The notes below the pieces were generated by a model, which was not told the origin of the DNA, searched no databases, and worked only from the letters and a program-made list of their open reading frames with translations. A stretch of 64,000 nt of DNA from Paenibacillus sp. G2S3 (GTDB lineage Bacteria > Bacillota > Bacilli > Paenibacillales > Paenibacillaceae): positions 4,402,001-4,466,000 of the forward strand of contig NZ_CP126095.1 in NCBI RefSeq assembly GCF_030123105.1, written 5' to 3'. Within the stretch, counting starts at the first letter, position 1; every line of letters starts with the position of its first letter. Below, piece by piece: positions 26,198 through 35,460 of this stretch. Made by a program: the position numbers and the translations under genes.

Positions 26198-26682
26198 ATC
26201 GAATCCTTATGAGCAATCGTCAGCTTGAAATTTTGTCTTGAGCCACCTTCAGGCCCCTCCGGTACCCTATCCTCCAGAGGAACAAAACTAAACTTCTGGT
26301 AAAATCCTCTAGCAGGTTGACCCTCTGGATAATCCTCACCAAATGTAGTAACGAATATCTCTGCTGGAGTTTCGACACTTTGGAGAATATGGTTAAGTAG
26401 GGCAGTAGCGACTCCTTTATTTCTCTCTATGGCTGAAACAGATAACCATCCAATCTTGTAGTTAGGGGCATTGGATGAAGAGAATAACACAGCTCCAAGT
26501 AATCGTGAACCTGGCGAACCATTATTCTCTCGTACACAAAAAGCACTTTGTCGGCGGATATTTTTCTCTAAGGCAAGTGTGAAATTCGGATCATCTACCA
26601 TCGGTCCAAAAAGGGACTCCACCTCTGCCGCCAGCTCTAGCCACCCTCTTATATCCTCCATAGTAGCGCTTACTACATTCAT
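26194..26682 (-). CDS. GNAT-family N-acetyltransferase
   Basis: 162 residues with the GNAT core: IGWLSVSAIERNKGVATALLNHIL carries the R/Q-x-x-G-x-G/A acetyl-CoA loop (here RNKGVA), and GFYQKFSFVPLE is the usual fourth-strand/helix region. Substrate unknown. AAAGGAGAAC precedes the ATG. It sits between an aminoglycoside-phosphotransferase-type kinase and a membrane protein in one operon, which would fit a modification-type resistance role (inference). Confidence 0.9.
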   Translation of the reverse strand: MNVVSATMEDIRGWLELAAEVESLFGPMVDDPNFTLALEKNIRRQSAFCVRENNGSPGSRLLGAVLFSSSNAPNYKIGWLSVSAIERNKGVATALLNHILQSVETPAEIFVTTFGEDYPEGQPARGFYQKFSFVPLEDRVPEGPEGGSRQNFKLTIAHKDSI

Positions 26683-26696
26683 ATATAAGTTCTCCT

Positions 26697-27728
26697 TTAA
26701 TAGACTTGGTTACACCATTCGATACAATTAGGAATAAAATCAGCATAGTCATTTAATCCTCTAATGCTTTTGATTACTTCAAGGGTTCCAAGGTCTCGCT
26801 CCGCATCATCCGTACTCTCTAATCCAAGTGATCGTCTAATATTATAATCTAACCATTCTAGCTTCCCATGAAAACCATAGTTGAGCACATTGGACCAGTT
26901 TGCATAAATCTCGCCACCATGATCGCGGTATGCATTAATAAGCGTGCAGAAAGCATCTTTGCTCAGACTTCCCGATTCAAAACCTGACCAATAAAGGGCT
27001 ACGTCAATCAGCTCTTGTGTTGGATGGATAGGTCCTGCTGCTTCCCAGTCAATAATAATGGGTATGTGATCCTCATCCCATAATACATTTTTTTGATCTA
27101 AGTCCCTATGGCTGATCACCATATGATTCAATAATTGTTCCGCTGAAGATGCTACAAGTTGTTCCCAATGATTTATTTGGTTCAGGTTATCGAATAGCAA
27201 GCTAGACCATCCCAAACCATCCTGTTTTGCTTTTAGAGCATACTCATTCCAACGAATAGTGGATGCTGTTACTGCTTCAAGATTTTCATTAGGATGATGA
27301 TTAAGAAGTGTAGAGAAATCGATCTTATGAATTTTCGCAAGGATTTCCCCAATCCTTTTACAACACTCTAAATTAATTTCTCCTGGTGGCAAAGCCTTAC
27401 CTTCGACCCAGGGAAACAATAAATAGAATTGACCCTCAACTTCATGCATAAAAAGATCATTGGATACGATGGCCGGTATTGCATTTATTCCATTTTGATA
27501 AGCCATATTCGCAACTTTTTCAGAAAGAGTATAGTTGTACATGGCTGTTTCCCGCTGCATGATTTGAGGATTTAGAGCTTTCACTGCATATAGCGCTTTG
27601 TCCGTTTGTAGACGGTATATTCTGTGCAGAAGACCTCCTGTTACCTGTTCAGGTTCATTTTTCAAATGACCTAACCCGTATTTCGCACATAGCGTTTCAA
27701 AATTTAAGTTATACTTCAGATTTCCCAT
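26697..27728 (-). CDS. APH/choline-kinase family phosphotransferase
   Basis: About 343 residues with a protein-kinase-like fold. The catalytic loop is VISHRDLDQKNVLWDE (Brenner motif H-x-D-x(4)-N), followed by the metal-binding IPIIIDWEAAGP. The nucleotide-binding lobe has LYAVKALN with the conserved Lys. Aminoglycoside, macrolide and homoserine or spore-coat kinases share this fold; the substrate is not deducible. The ATG at 27728 has AGGAAAGGG upstream and is preferred to the TTG at 27752. Confidence 0.88.
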   Translation of the reverse strand: MGNLKYNLNFETLCAKYGLGHLKNEPEQVTGGLLHRIYRLQTDKALYAVKALNPQIMQRETAMYNYTLSEKVANMAYQNGINAIPAIVSNDLFMHEVEGQFYLLFPWVEGKALPPGEINLECCKRIGEILAKIHKIDFSTLLNHHPNENLEAVTASTIRWNEYALKAKQDGLGWSSLLFDNLNQINHWEQLVASSAEQLLNHMVISHRDLDQKNVLWDEDHIPIIIDWEAAGPIHPTQELIDVALYWSGFESGSLSKDAFCTLINAYRDHGGEIYANWSNVLNYGFHGKLEWLDYNIRRSLGLESTDDAERDLGTLEVIKSIRGLNDYADFIPNCIEWCNQVY

Positions 27729-27752
27729 GTTATGTATCCCTTTCCTATACAA

Positions 27753-28517
27753 TCAGAATCCCAATTTTAATAACCAGGCCGATAACTTCTCTTCCCGCTC
27801 TTTTAAGTCACCATTGATACGATTAAATTTTCCAAGCCATTGCTCAGAGGCTATGCTGCCATCCAGCATATACAGGACACGTTCTGCCTGAGCAGCGACT
27901 TTCGCATCGTGCGTAGCTAGTAGAATCGTTGTACCCGCTTGATTAATATCTATTAATATCTCCATAATTTCAGTAGCAGCTTTAGAGTTTAGTGCACCTG
28001 TAGGCTCATCTCCAAAAAGAATATCAGGCTCATTGATGATTGACCTGCAGATCGCTGCTCTTTGCAATTGTCCACCCGACACTTGTGTAATATCACGTTC
28101 AGCGAGTGCGGAGATCCCCGTTTTTTTCATTAACTCAGTGGCTCTGTTATTGATGGTTCTACGACTAACGATTTTAGCCCGATAAGCGGATAAGATGATA
28201 TTGTCCCGAATAGTCAGGTTTTTTAAAAGATGCATCTGCTGAAAAATAAATCCCATTTGATGTAGACGCAGTTCAGCTAATTGGCTATCAGAAAGACCAC
28301 TGATCTGCTGCCCTTTAAAAACAACACTTCCTGCAGTCATCCGATCCATACCGCTGATCGTATAGAGCAATGTTGATTTCCCTGAGCCAGAAGGTCCCAT
28401 TATAGCTACGAATTCTCCCTTTGTTACCTGTAGATGAACATCTTTTAATACCGTCTGCGGGGTTCCTTGCCCAGTTTCAAAAGTTTTAGTTAACCCCTTC
28501 GTCTCTAATATGAACAT
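27753..28517 (-). CDS. ABC transporter ATP-binding protein (MacB/LolD type)
   Basis: 254 residues. Walker A GPSGSGKST, Q-loop FIFQQMHLLKNLT, signature VSGGQLQRAA, Walker B ILFGDEPTGALN and H-loop LLATHD mark the MacB/LolD/FtsE branch that works with FtsX-type permeases. It lies 15 bases after the permease gene on the same strand and overlaps the start region of the kinase gene, so all are likely one transcript under TetR control. Probable role: ATP-driven export or extraction of a lipophilic or peptide compound. Confidence 0.93.
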   Translation of the reverse strand: MFILETKGLTKTFETGQGTPQTVLKDVHLQVTKGEFVAIMGPSGSGKSTLLYTISGMDRMTAGSVVFKGQQISGLSDSQLAELRLHQMGFIFQQMHLLKNLTIRDNIILSAYRAKIVSRRTINNRATELMKKTGISALAERDITQVSGGQLQRAAICRSIINEPDILFGDEPTGALNSKAATEIMEILIDINQAGTTILLATHDAKVAAQAERVLYMLDGSIASEQWLGKFNRINGDLKEREEKLSAWLLKLGF

Positions 28518-28532
28518 TCTACCACCTCCCCA

Positions 28533-30872
28533 TCATTCTACAATCAGTTTAGATATATTGGATTTCTTCATCGATATCGTGCTTACTACAGTTGTGAGTG
28601 CCACAATCAGCATGAAAAAAAGAGGAAGAATTAGATAAGCTACCAACGGATTGACTACAAATTGTATTTTGGATGCCCCCATAAAAGATCCGAGTAAATG
28701 AACGAATTTTTGTCCGATAGTGTTAGCTGCTAAGGTACCGAGAATGATTCCGAGACCTGAAACCAGAAGTAGCCTTATCTGATATTGCTTTCGAATATCT
28801 TCTAACGTAAAACCAATGCTCCTCAAAATTGCGATTTGCGAGACGTCCTTCGCTAGCAGCATTTTTAGAAATAAAGCTGTAATCAATACTGAAATCGATA
28901 TCGAAATGGCAATAGATAATCCAGTGACCAGCTTCAGTTGCCGAATCGTATTCCCGAGCGTCTGTGATAAATAGCTTTCTAGATGAGTAACTTTGGCTGG
29001 ATAAAATAACTTTGCGTATTGATCCATTTTCTCCTGAACGGAAACATTCGGATTCACATCTAAAGCTACGATATACCAGAGAACGGACTTCGGATCATAA
29101 GGTAATCGGGCTTTTGCAGTTCGGCCTCCATTCGTTATATCTTGGTAGATCCCGCTAACCGTCAATTTTTTCGAAGCACCATCTACCTCCAAAAGAACGT
29201 TATCCCCTACCCTTTTGTTCCATTCCTTGGCATTCAGATCAGATAGGGCAATCTCATCCCCACTTTCAGGGGTTCCTCCGTTAACATAGGTGAGCGGAAA
29301 AATAGAGAAATCTCCTGTTTCAACATTGATGTTCTCCCATACGCCATCACTGCCTAGCACTTTAAATCGCGAAGTAATTAATGGCGAGAATTTAGCTATG
29401 TCGGCATCCTTATTTAGCTGTGTTATCAGTTCATTAAATCGCTCCTCTATTTGATCAGATGGCTGCAAATCTATTCTCATGTCACTCTGACCTACACCCA
29501 TATAAGAAATAAAACGAGGGGACTGAAGGGTATTCAATAGATTCACTGGCACAAGAATGATAAATAAACAGATCACAAATACGAGGAATAATAATCCGAA
29601 CATGGTGAAGCGCCCATAAACATCCTTTAAGCCAAGAAAAACATTCACATTTATATGCTTGCGCTTACTCAACGCGATTCTACTTGTATTGCCTTTTAAC
29701 TCTCCCACAGTCCCTGACCGTAAGGCTTCTACTACTGTTACACGATTAAACCTTCTAAGAATAACTCTGCAAAAGAACACAATCATCCCGAAGATCACAC
29801 CGACCGCTAAGACTGGAACAATAGGCTGAAGCATCGTTTTCGGAGCAGTCCCCAAATACAATGTGATATTCGCTGTAAACAACCGCACCACACCCAAAGA
29901 TAATAAATATCCTAGCAGTGAAGCGCATGCTGCCATAACCATATATTTTGCCAAATAGATATTTCTAATATCTCGCTGCGAGATCCCAATTGCTTTCATG
30001 ACGCCAATCTCTCTATAATCCTCCTCTAAGGTGGCGATCATCGTGAATCTTAAACATAAGGTAGCAATAAGCATTAGAAGGATGCTAACCAAAATAATGA
30101 CAATAGCAATAATCCCATCTGTCAGCGCATTCAGCGTTTTAAACAAAGGATAGTCTATCATTGGCCCTTTACCGGGCATATCTGCGGATTGATAGGAATT
30201 CCGGAACTCGCTAAGTCTACTTAAATCGGTGATTTGAAATTCAATTAAATATTCAACTTCTCCATGGTTCTTCTTAAGTGCAGTATAATCCGCGTCATTT
30301 ACGACAAAGCGCTTAGAGCTAACAATAGCTGGGTTCATTTGGACATCACGAACAAATTCTGTAACAATAAATTTTTGATCTAACTGTCCATTGGAAAGGG
30401 TGACCTGATCACCAATGTTCAGATTATTCTGCTTTTTATAATAAATAGGAACTGCGATTTCTCCTTCAGATACCCTAATCACTTGATTCTCTAAATTCAG
30501 CAGCAAATCAAACGATGGGTTCTGCTTTACAAAACCGATATCCATTACGCTGTACTCTTCCGACTTATTGCTGTTGCCCAAGATAATCCTCGAGCCATCT
30601 ATCCTTAGCATTTCTACTGTCTGTTGATTCTTAACAAGTGGATTTGTAGAGGAAAATTTCTGAATACCTGCGTTATCTATTGGACCAGAATGCATTTGAA
30701 CAAAATGGGGAGCTTTTGATTGATCCAGCAAATTACTTAAAGAACCGGACAATTCCATAATGACTTGAGAAGCACAAGCAGCAAGCAACGCCGATAACAT
30801 CATAAAAATAAATAAGACAATCGTTATGATTTTATTTCTTTGAAATTCTTTTTTCACAATTTGTAGCAGCAT
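28533..30872 (-). CDS. ABC transporter permease with two FtsX/MacB domains
   Basis: 779 residues. It has an N-terminal membrane helix, an extracellular MacB-like domain, three helices forming the first FtsX unit (YREIGVMKAIGISQRDIRNIYLAKYM is the coupling-helix region), a second extracellular domain, and a second FtsX unit (VSQIAILRSIGFTLEDIRKQYQIRLLLV). The duplicated architecture is typical of YtrF/YknZ-like or SalY-type permeases. It is the membrane partner of the ATPase at 27753. Substrate unknown; the TetR regulator upstream suggests an inducing toxic compound. Confidence 0.92.
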   Translation of the reverse strand: MLLQIVKKEFQRNKIITIVLFIFMMLSALLAACASQVIMELSGSLSNLLDQSKAPHFVQMHSGPIDNAGIQKFSSTNPLVKNQQTVEMLRIDGSRIILGNSNKSEEYSVMDIGFVKQNPSFDLLLNLENQVIRVSEGEIAVPIYYKKQNNLNIGDQVTLSNGQLDQKFIVTEFVRDVQMNPAIVSSKRFVVNDADYTALKKNHGEVEYLIEFQITDLSRLSEFRNSYQSADMPGKGPMIDYPLFKTLNALTDGIIAIVIILVSILLMLIATLCLRFTMIATLEEDYREIGVMKAIGISQRDIRNIYLAKYMVMAACASLLGYLLSLGVVRLFTANITLYLGTAPKTMLQPIVPVLAVGVIFGMIVFFCRVILRRFNRVTVVEALRSGTVGELKGNTSRIALSKRKHINVNVFLGLKDVYGRFTMFGLLFLVFVICLFIILVPVNLLNTLQSPRFISYMGVGQSDMRIDLQPSDQIEERFNELITQLNKDADIAKFSPLITSRFKVLGSDGVWENINVETGDFSIFPLTYVNGGTPESGDEIALSDLNAKEWNKRVGDNVLLEVDGASKKLTVSGIYQDITNGGRTAKARLPYDPKSVLWYIVALDVNPNVSVQEKMDQYAKLFYPAKVTHLESYLSQTLGNTIRQLKLVTGLSIAISISISVLITALFLKMLLAKDVSQIAILRSIGFTLEDIRKQYQIRLLLVSGLGIILGTLAANTIGQKFVHLLGSFMGASKIQFVVNPLVAYLILPLFFMLIVALTTVVSTISMKKSNISKLIVE

Positions 30873-30917
30873 TGATGATCTCTCCCCTGCGTCTCTTTCA
30901 TCATCCCTGTTCGGACC

Positions 30918-31541
30918 TTACTCAAACATTTGCGTTACGTAGGAAAAGCTTCCTTTTTCAGCTCCCAACGTAGTTTCCATAATATAAATAAAGCTCTGAA
31001 TTTTGAGAATGATCTCTTCCGGCTGCCACTTAAAAATCCCTTCATCAAACAAAAATTGTGAGGCAATCAGCAGAAATTCCATCGTTTCTTTAGGATATGG
31101 ACAATGGAACAAGCTCTCCTCAATTCCCTGCTCAATCACCTCAGTCAACACAGGGGTCAGCTTCAAAATAGTTTCAGCCAAGCTTTTCTGATGAATTAGC
31201 GCATTCTCTGCTTGATGAAACTGTTCGATCATCTGACCTTTTCTCTCCGAATCAGGCTTCTGCGCCATTATGATTTGTAGTAGCTTTTCATGCACGGAGA
31301 GCTTTGAATCAGCGGCAATGATCTTGGCAGCATCCACTCCAGCATCGATGAATCGCATGACCACCGCATCCATAACCTCCTCCTTCGACTTGAAATAATA
31401 GTAGAAAGTGCCTTTGGCAATCCCGATCTCCTGCAAGATGTCATTCACTGTAGTTCTCGCATAACCTTTTGTGAAAAAGAGCATTTCTGCTGTATCTAAT
31501 ATCTCATTTCTGCGTTCTTCCGCTTCTTTGGAAATTCTCAT
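30918..31541 (-). CDS. TetR/AcrR-family transcriptional repressor
   Basis: 207 residues with the TetR HTH near the N-terminus (RNEILDTAEMLFFTKGYARTTVNDILQEIGIAKGTFYYYFKSKEEV), followed by an all-helical effector domain. It lies upstream of the ABC permease/ATPase genes on the same strand. A perfect 9-1-9 palindrome lies 23 bases before its start codon, a clear autoregulatory operator candidate. The AAAGGAGGACTCAAAATAA stretch gives the ribosome binding site. Confidence 0.93.
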   Translation of the reverse strand: MRISKEAEERRNEILDTAEMLFFTKGYARTTVNDILQEIGIAKGTFYYYFKSKEEVMDAVVMRFIDAGVDAAKIIAADSKLSVHEKLLQIIMAQKPDSERKGQMIEQFHQAENALIHQKSLAETILKLTPVLTEVIEQGIEESLFHCPYPKETMEFLLIASQFLFDEGIFKWQPEEIILKIQSFIYIMETTLGAEKGSFSYVTQMFE

Positions 31542-31563
31542 TTATTTTGAGTCCTCCTTTTTG

Positions 31564-31582
31564 TAGACCGACCGTCGGTCTA
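31564..31582 (-). promoter_or_regulatory. TetR-type operator, perfect palindrome
   Basis: TAGACCGACCGTCGGTCTA: two 9-base arms (TAGACCGAC / GTCGGTCTA) around one base, with no mismatch. GACCGACnGTCGGTC-like operators are typical of AcrR/QacR-type TetR repressors. It lies 23 bases upstream of the TetR gene, so it probably controls that gene and the ABC operon behind it. Confidence 0.85.
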
Positions 31583-31640
31583 TTCCAATTATATACAATC
31601 AACCCATCTTGTCAATGTTGCTTTTCTTAAAAAAAGCATA

Positions 31641-31673
31641 AAAAAAGAGAATTGCTCTATGTGAGCAACTCTC
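31641..31673 (-). terminator. Intrinsic terminator after the 5'-nucleotidase-like gene
   Basis: Minus strand GAGAGTTGCTC pairs with GAGCAATTCTC (one mismatch), followed by seven T. It begins 7 bases after the stop at 31680 and insulates the TetR promoter. Confidence 0.85.
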
Positions 31674-31679
31674 CTCAAA

Positions 31680-32249
31680 TCAGCTAGTCTCTTGAATTTC
31701 AAAAATCTGATCAATCTTCTCTTTCGCACCTTCCCAGGAGATCAATAATGGAAATCCATATTGTTCACGGGCTCTCAAATTCCATGGATGCGGAATGCAG
31801 AGCACTTTCCTTCCATCCTGTAATGCAGGAACCAAGTTGTGAACCCCGTCATCGATCAGAAGATCATAATTAATTAGATTCTTTCGCTTGCAAGGGAAGA
31901 AATTTTCAATGGGAATAAACGGCATATGCTTTTGAAGCCAGTTCCATTTTTCAACAACTGCATTGGGCTGGGCTGCCGTAACGATAATAACATCATACGC
32001 GTTGTGGAGCTTCTCCATTTCTCCTACAACATGCTCGTCAAACAGTTCAAGCTCCTCATATAGTCCAGGCCGCCCATAGAATACATCTTGTGTACAATCT
32101 GGATGACGTAAATGGTCCGTATTCCAATCAAGCATCTCCTCGTACTTCAGTACATGAGTGGGGAAATCATTGTTGTTATGGTATATAGCTCTTTTGACTA
32201 GATGGCATATCGTGTCATCCATATCAACTGCAATTATTGGCTTTCTCAT
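31680..32249 (-). CDS. 5'(3')-deoxyribonucleotidase-like HAD hydrolase (NT5C type)
   Basis: 189 residues. The HAD motif I is IAVDMDDTICHL (nucleophile and acid Asp of DxD), with VIIVTAAQPNAVVEKWNWL as motif II region and DLLIDDGVHNL as the C-terminal acidic motif IV. This is the NT5C/YorS-like family of 5'-nucleotidases acting on deoxynucleoside monophosphates. Single-gene unit with its own terminator. Confidence 0.88.
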   Translation of the reverse strand: MRKPIIAVDMDDTICHLVKRAIYHNNNDFPTHVLKYEEMLDWNTDHLRHPDCTQDVFYGRPGLYEELELFDEHVVGEMEKLHNAYDVIIVTAAQPNAVVEKWNWLQKHMPFIPIENFFPCKRKNLINYDLLIDDGVHNLVPALQDGRKVLCIPHPWNLRAREQYGFPLLISWEGAKEKIDQIFEIQETS

Positions 32250-32335
32250 CTGTGTCCCCCCTATGTTTTTTATAATACTATTTAAGTATACACAATGTAA
32301 TTACTGTTTTTGTTTTAAGTTAGTTAAATTTCTGA

Positions 32336-32533
32336 TTAATGTTTTTTAAACGCCTCAACGCATCTTTGACAGATACAGGCTTTACCTTTTAGTTCAATAG
32401 GTACCCGGTCTAGTAGTTCTGTAGGAATTTCCGTATGAAAACACCAACAATCACCACTGTCAGCACCACAATGATTTAATTCTTTACATAAAGGACAATA
32501 CCGTTGTTCATCTTGTTTATTTTTTATTTCCAA
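32336..32533 (-). CDS. Cysteine-rich CWC family protein
   Basis: 65 residues with RYCPLCKELNHCG, CWCF and CICQRCVEAFKK, the cysteine spacing and Cys-Trp-Cys centre of the CWC family; probably binds zinc or another metal. Start TTG at 32533 follows GGGGGAG. Function is not known for the family. It lies on the same strand after a phosphotransferase gene. Confidence 0.85.
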   Translation of the reverse strand: MEIKNKQDEQRYCPLCKELNHCGADSGDCWCFHTEIPTELLDRVPIELKGKACICQRCVEAFKKH

Positions 32534-32569
32534 AACATCTACTCCCCCATAGATTAAAACATTTCACTT

Positions 32570-33469
32570 CTATTTTCCCCACGGATAGATTCCTCCTGTA
32601 GATCTTTGCAATACCTCTATACTTTCCTGAAGAAATGCCTGATTCTTTTTAATCCCTCTGGTTTTACACCAAACTACCGCACTAAAAGCATCATAAAAAT
32701 TATAAAACGGGATTATATTTTCGAGATCGAGTAAAGGACGAACCGTTTCGTAACCTTGCACATACGGGAGCCGTGTTAGCGGGTTCACTTCCCAGACGTA
32801 TCGATTCATTTTTGTAAAATCAATTTCTGAAGAACCACCACGAGCGCTTTCGTAATCAATTATACCAACGACCCGATTATCTTTTATTAAAATATTGCCT
32901 GGTCGAAAATCCATATGAACAACACAAGGCCCATCAGGTTCAGGTAACGCCGAATATACGCTATCAAAGTGAGTAAGACATTTCTCAAATAAATCAGGCT
33001 GAAGGAGCTCCTTACAAGGTTCTTTCCACTTTTCAAAATTATTTTTCAGGTACAATCTCCAGCTATTGTTCTCTACCGTCTGAAAACCATCGAATCCATA
33101 ACATCCATACGCTGGCATGGTAACTTCATGAAGCATCGCATGATACTCACCGATTTGATAGGCCAGACTCTGATCAATGTTACTCGTACAAGGCCCCCCA
33201 TCTATAGCAGATAGAAGCAATGCGCCGACACTCATCTCATCTCCGTCCCAGAAATCCAGTACTTTTGGAACAGGTATAACACCCTTTAATCTTTCAAGCA
33301 TATGAAATTCACGAACCAGTTTATCCCTGTTGTATGGAATTTTCACATATACGTTGTCTAGGTTCATAAGAGTAAGTTTATATACTTCAGAACTAAACGA
33401 CTCAGGAACTGCCTCTATATTCAAAACACTCAGCTTAAAAATTTCAGCTAATTTATGTATGGATTTCAT
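32570..33469 (-). CDS. APH-family phosphotransferase
   Basis: About 299 residues. Catalytic loop CVVHMDFRPGNILIKDNRVVGIIDYESARGG (Brenner motif H-x-D-x(4)-N followed by IDYE metal motif) and an N-lobe VYVKIPYN. The start is the ATG at 33469 behind GGAGGTAGTTGT; the longer frame to 33571 lacks a ribosome binding site. It differs from the other APH-type protein at 26697, so they are not recent duplicates. Substrate unknown. Confidence 0.88.
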   Translation of the reverse strand: MKSIHKLAEIFKLSVLNIEAVPESFSSEVYKLTLMNLDNVYVKIPYNRDKLVREFHMLERLKGVIPVPKVLDFWDGDEMSVGALLLSAIDGGPCTSNIDQSLAYQIGEYHAMLHEVTMPAYGCYGFDGFQTVENNSWRLYLKNNFEKWKEPCKELLQPDLFEKCLTHFDSVYSALPEPDGPCVVHMDFRPGNILIKDNRVVGIIDYESARGGSSEIDFTKMNRYVWEVNPLTRLPYVQGYETVRPLLDLENIIPFYNFYDAFSAVVWCKTRGIKKNQAFLQESIEVLQRSTGGIYPWGK

Positions 33470-33588
33470 ACAACTACCTCCAATCTTAAGGAAAAAGTAC
33501 TCTGTCTGCGGTTGTGAACTCGCTATTCTTGCATTAAGATAGTGAACATTAGGAGTTTCTAGGGAACTCAACCGGGAGATTTGAACAG

Positions 33589-34137
33589 ATGAAAGTTAAG
33601 AATCAAAGCTTTTCAGATATCATTCATAGTGATCTACTTGCTACCCAAGAGCTTGTATATAACCCGTGCAATCTTGATTGCTCTGACCTCATTCGTGAAC
33701 CACACAATGCTGATTATGGAGCATATATATTTAACTTAAACGCGCTATCCATTAGATTCCGTGTTGCAAAAATTACACCTACAAAGATCGGGCAGTTTGT
33801 AACGTTATGGGAGAGAATTGAGGATGGACCGATTCAGCCTTATAACTTTTCCGATCCTGCCGACCTCTTCGTTATAAGTACACGGACAGAGAATCACTTT
33901 GGTCAATTTGTATTTCCAAAAGCTGTCCTAGGGAAACAAGATATATTATCCAATAATGGTGAAGGTGGAAAAAGAGCAATACGTGTATACCCGCCATGGG
34001 ATAATCCCACAAGTCGTCAGGCTCAAAAGACGCAAAAATGGCAGTTGGAATATTTCTTAGAGATACCAGCAGATAAGACTTTAGACTTCCTTCGTGCCCA
34101 AATGCTTTATAATTTCCCGGTAAATAATACGGTCTGA
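33589..34137 (+). CDS. MepB-family protein
   Basis: 182 residues matching the MepB family named after the third gene of the staphylococcal mepRAB multidrug operon: YGAYIFNLNALSIRFRVAKITPTKIGQFVTLWER, then DLFVISTRTENHFGQFVFPKAVL and RAIRVYPPWD. Molecular function unknown. Here no mepA-like MATE pump is adjacent. CGGGAG precedes the ATG. The 3' end overlaps the convergent gene at 34107 by about 30 bases. Confidence 0.85.
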   Translation: MKVKNQSFSDIIHSDLLATQELVYNPCNLDCSDLIREPHNADYGAYIFNLNALSIRFRVAKITPTKIGQFVTLWERIEDGPIQPYNFSDPADLFVISTRTENHFGQFVFPKAVLGKQDILSNNGEGGKRAIRVYPPWDNPTSRQAQKTQKWQLEYFLEIPADKTLDFLRAQMLYNFPVNNTV

Positions 34138-34637
34138 CCAATCTCCTCTATATGCTCTATATCCGCCCACAAAATAAAATAATAGTACAAGGAATCTCCT
34201 ATTTTCACCGCTTCTGGATATTTCATAATAATAGCTGCCTGATCATTCCATTCCTCTTCTTGATCAGCAGAAGGCACAATCAATCGTGCTTTCTCTTCCA
34301 CTTTCAGCCCCTCTAGTGTCAGTTCAATAATTTGTGGATTGGAGCCATAAGGCTTCAGTTGATGAAATGCATCAATGTTTGCTACTTCATCAATGGAAAG
34401 CCCCTCTCCAGAAATAGCGGATAATTGAAAAAATCCGTCGTTCCCCTGAACCTTTTCTTCATATTCTGGATTTACTACCCAATCGGAAGGATACTTCAAA
34501 GTAACCTTATACTCTTTTGAAGTATATTTTGACAACCCTGATGGCTTGACCAGCATTCCGATTCCAGTACTTACTAATGCAATAACCGCTATAATCAGGA
34601 CCCATAACCACCATTTCTTATACACTGTTGTTTTCAC
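34107..34637 (-). CDS. Membrane-anchored PsbP-like extracytoplasmic protein
   Basis: About 176 residues from GTG 34637, which follows CAGGAGGATAAC; the longer frame to 34715 lacks a site. A short basic start (KTTVYKKWW) is followed by one hydrophobic helix (LWVLIIAVIALVSTGIGML) and an extracellular domain with YKVTLKYPSDWVVNPEYEE, the opening of PsbP/PsbP-like lipoprotein domains. Role unknown. Convergent overlap with the MepB gene. Confidence 0.75.
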   Translation of the reverse strand: MKTTVYKKWWLWVLIIAVIALVSTGIGMLVKPSGLSKYTSKEYKVTLKYPSDWVVNPEYEEKVQGNDGFFQLSAISGEGLSIDEVANIDAFHQLKPYGSNPQIIELTLEGLKVEEKARLIVPSADQEEEWNDQAAIIMKYPEAVKIGDSLYYYFILWADIEHIEEIGQTVLFTGKL

Positions 34638-34744
34638 GTTATCCTCCTGAAGCAATAATTGGTTGACACCCTCAGCAAGAACAAATAAGATATAATCAAA
34701 CATATGAGCAATCATTCATATGTATTAGTGAGGAGGAAATTACA

Positions 34745-35353
34745 ATGAGTAATCTAAAAAATATTCTATCCCTAATTCTTTTCTTCATATTTCTTATTTC
34801 TTACCTTTTGAAACTCTTTATACTTTACAAGAAGAACCATATTAAAGGAAACGTATTAGCTAAAGGAAAAAAGCTAGCTAAGATTCATTATACCGAGTTA
34901 TTGGTAAAAACCTCTACTTTTTTATGGGGTGCAACATGGTTTGTTTTTTCCTTAGCAGAGTCTTTTATGCTTACAATTGTAGGTAAACAGTTTGATATTC
35001 CTGTAATCCACTTTATTGGCGTTGGTGTAGCTGCGCTCGGTTGTTCAATTTTTATCCTAGCAATGATCTCTATGCGCACTTCATGGAGAGTTGGGATTGA
35101 TAAGACTACTGTAACAAAACTCATCACACAGGGTATTTATAAATATAGTAGAAACGCTGCATTTGTTGGTTTTGATCTCATGTTTTTAGGTTTGTATTTT
35201 ATGTACCCAAATCTATTAACACTTATTATATTTATGCTTAACATTGTCGCTATACATTTACTTATTCTTCAAGAAGAGCAGCATTTAAAGCACGTATTTG
35301 GAGATGAATACATCCAGTATTCGAAGAATACGCCAAGATATATTTTATTTTGA
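34745..35353 (+). CDS. Isoprenylcysteine carboxyl methyltransferase (ICMT)-like membrane protein
   Basis: 202 residues with about five membrane helices. The C-terminal signature LITQGIYKYSRNAAFVGFDLMFLG (G-x-Y-x-x-x-R-N/H-P/A) and LQEEQHLKHVFGDEYIQYSKNTPRYI (E-E-x-x-L-x-x-x-F-G-x-x-Y) match the ICMT/phospholipid methyltransferase family. These use SAM to methylate isoprenyl, lipid or small-molecule groups; the substrate here is unknown. GAGGAGG precedes the ATG. Confidence 0.88.
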   Translation: MSNLKNILSLILFFIFLISYLLKLFILYKKNHIKGNVLAKGKKLAKIHYTELLVKTSTFLWGATWFVFSLAESFMLTIVGKQFDIPVIHFIGVGVAALGCSIFILAMISMRTSWRVGIDKTTVTKLITQGIYKYSRNAAFVGFDLMFLGLYFMYPNLLTLIIFMLNIVAIHLLILQEEQHLKHVFGDEYIQYSKNTPRYILF

Positions 35354-35460
35354 AGGCTTTTGAAGGCTATATCATTTTACATTTATTACAAGATGCGAAA
35401 ACATTCTCTTAATGTAATTACTATAGTATGAGGTTGTAAACATACATTAGGAGGGAAATT

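Noticed and set aside
35354..35460. Pho box upstream of the alkaline phosphatase
   Set aside because: No set of TTAACA-like direct repeats with 11-base spacing was visible; phosphate control remains possible but unsupported here.
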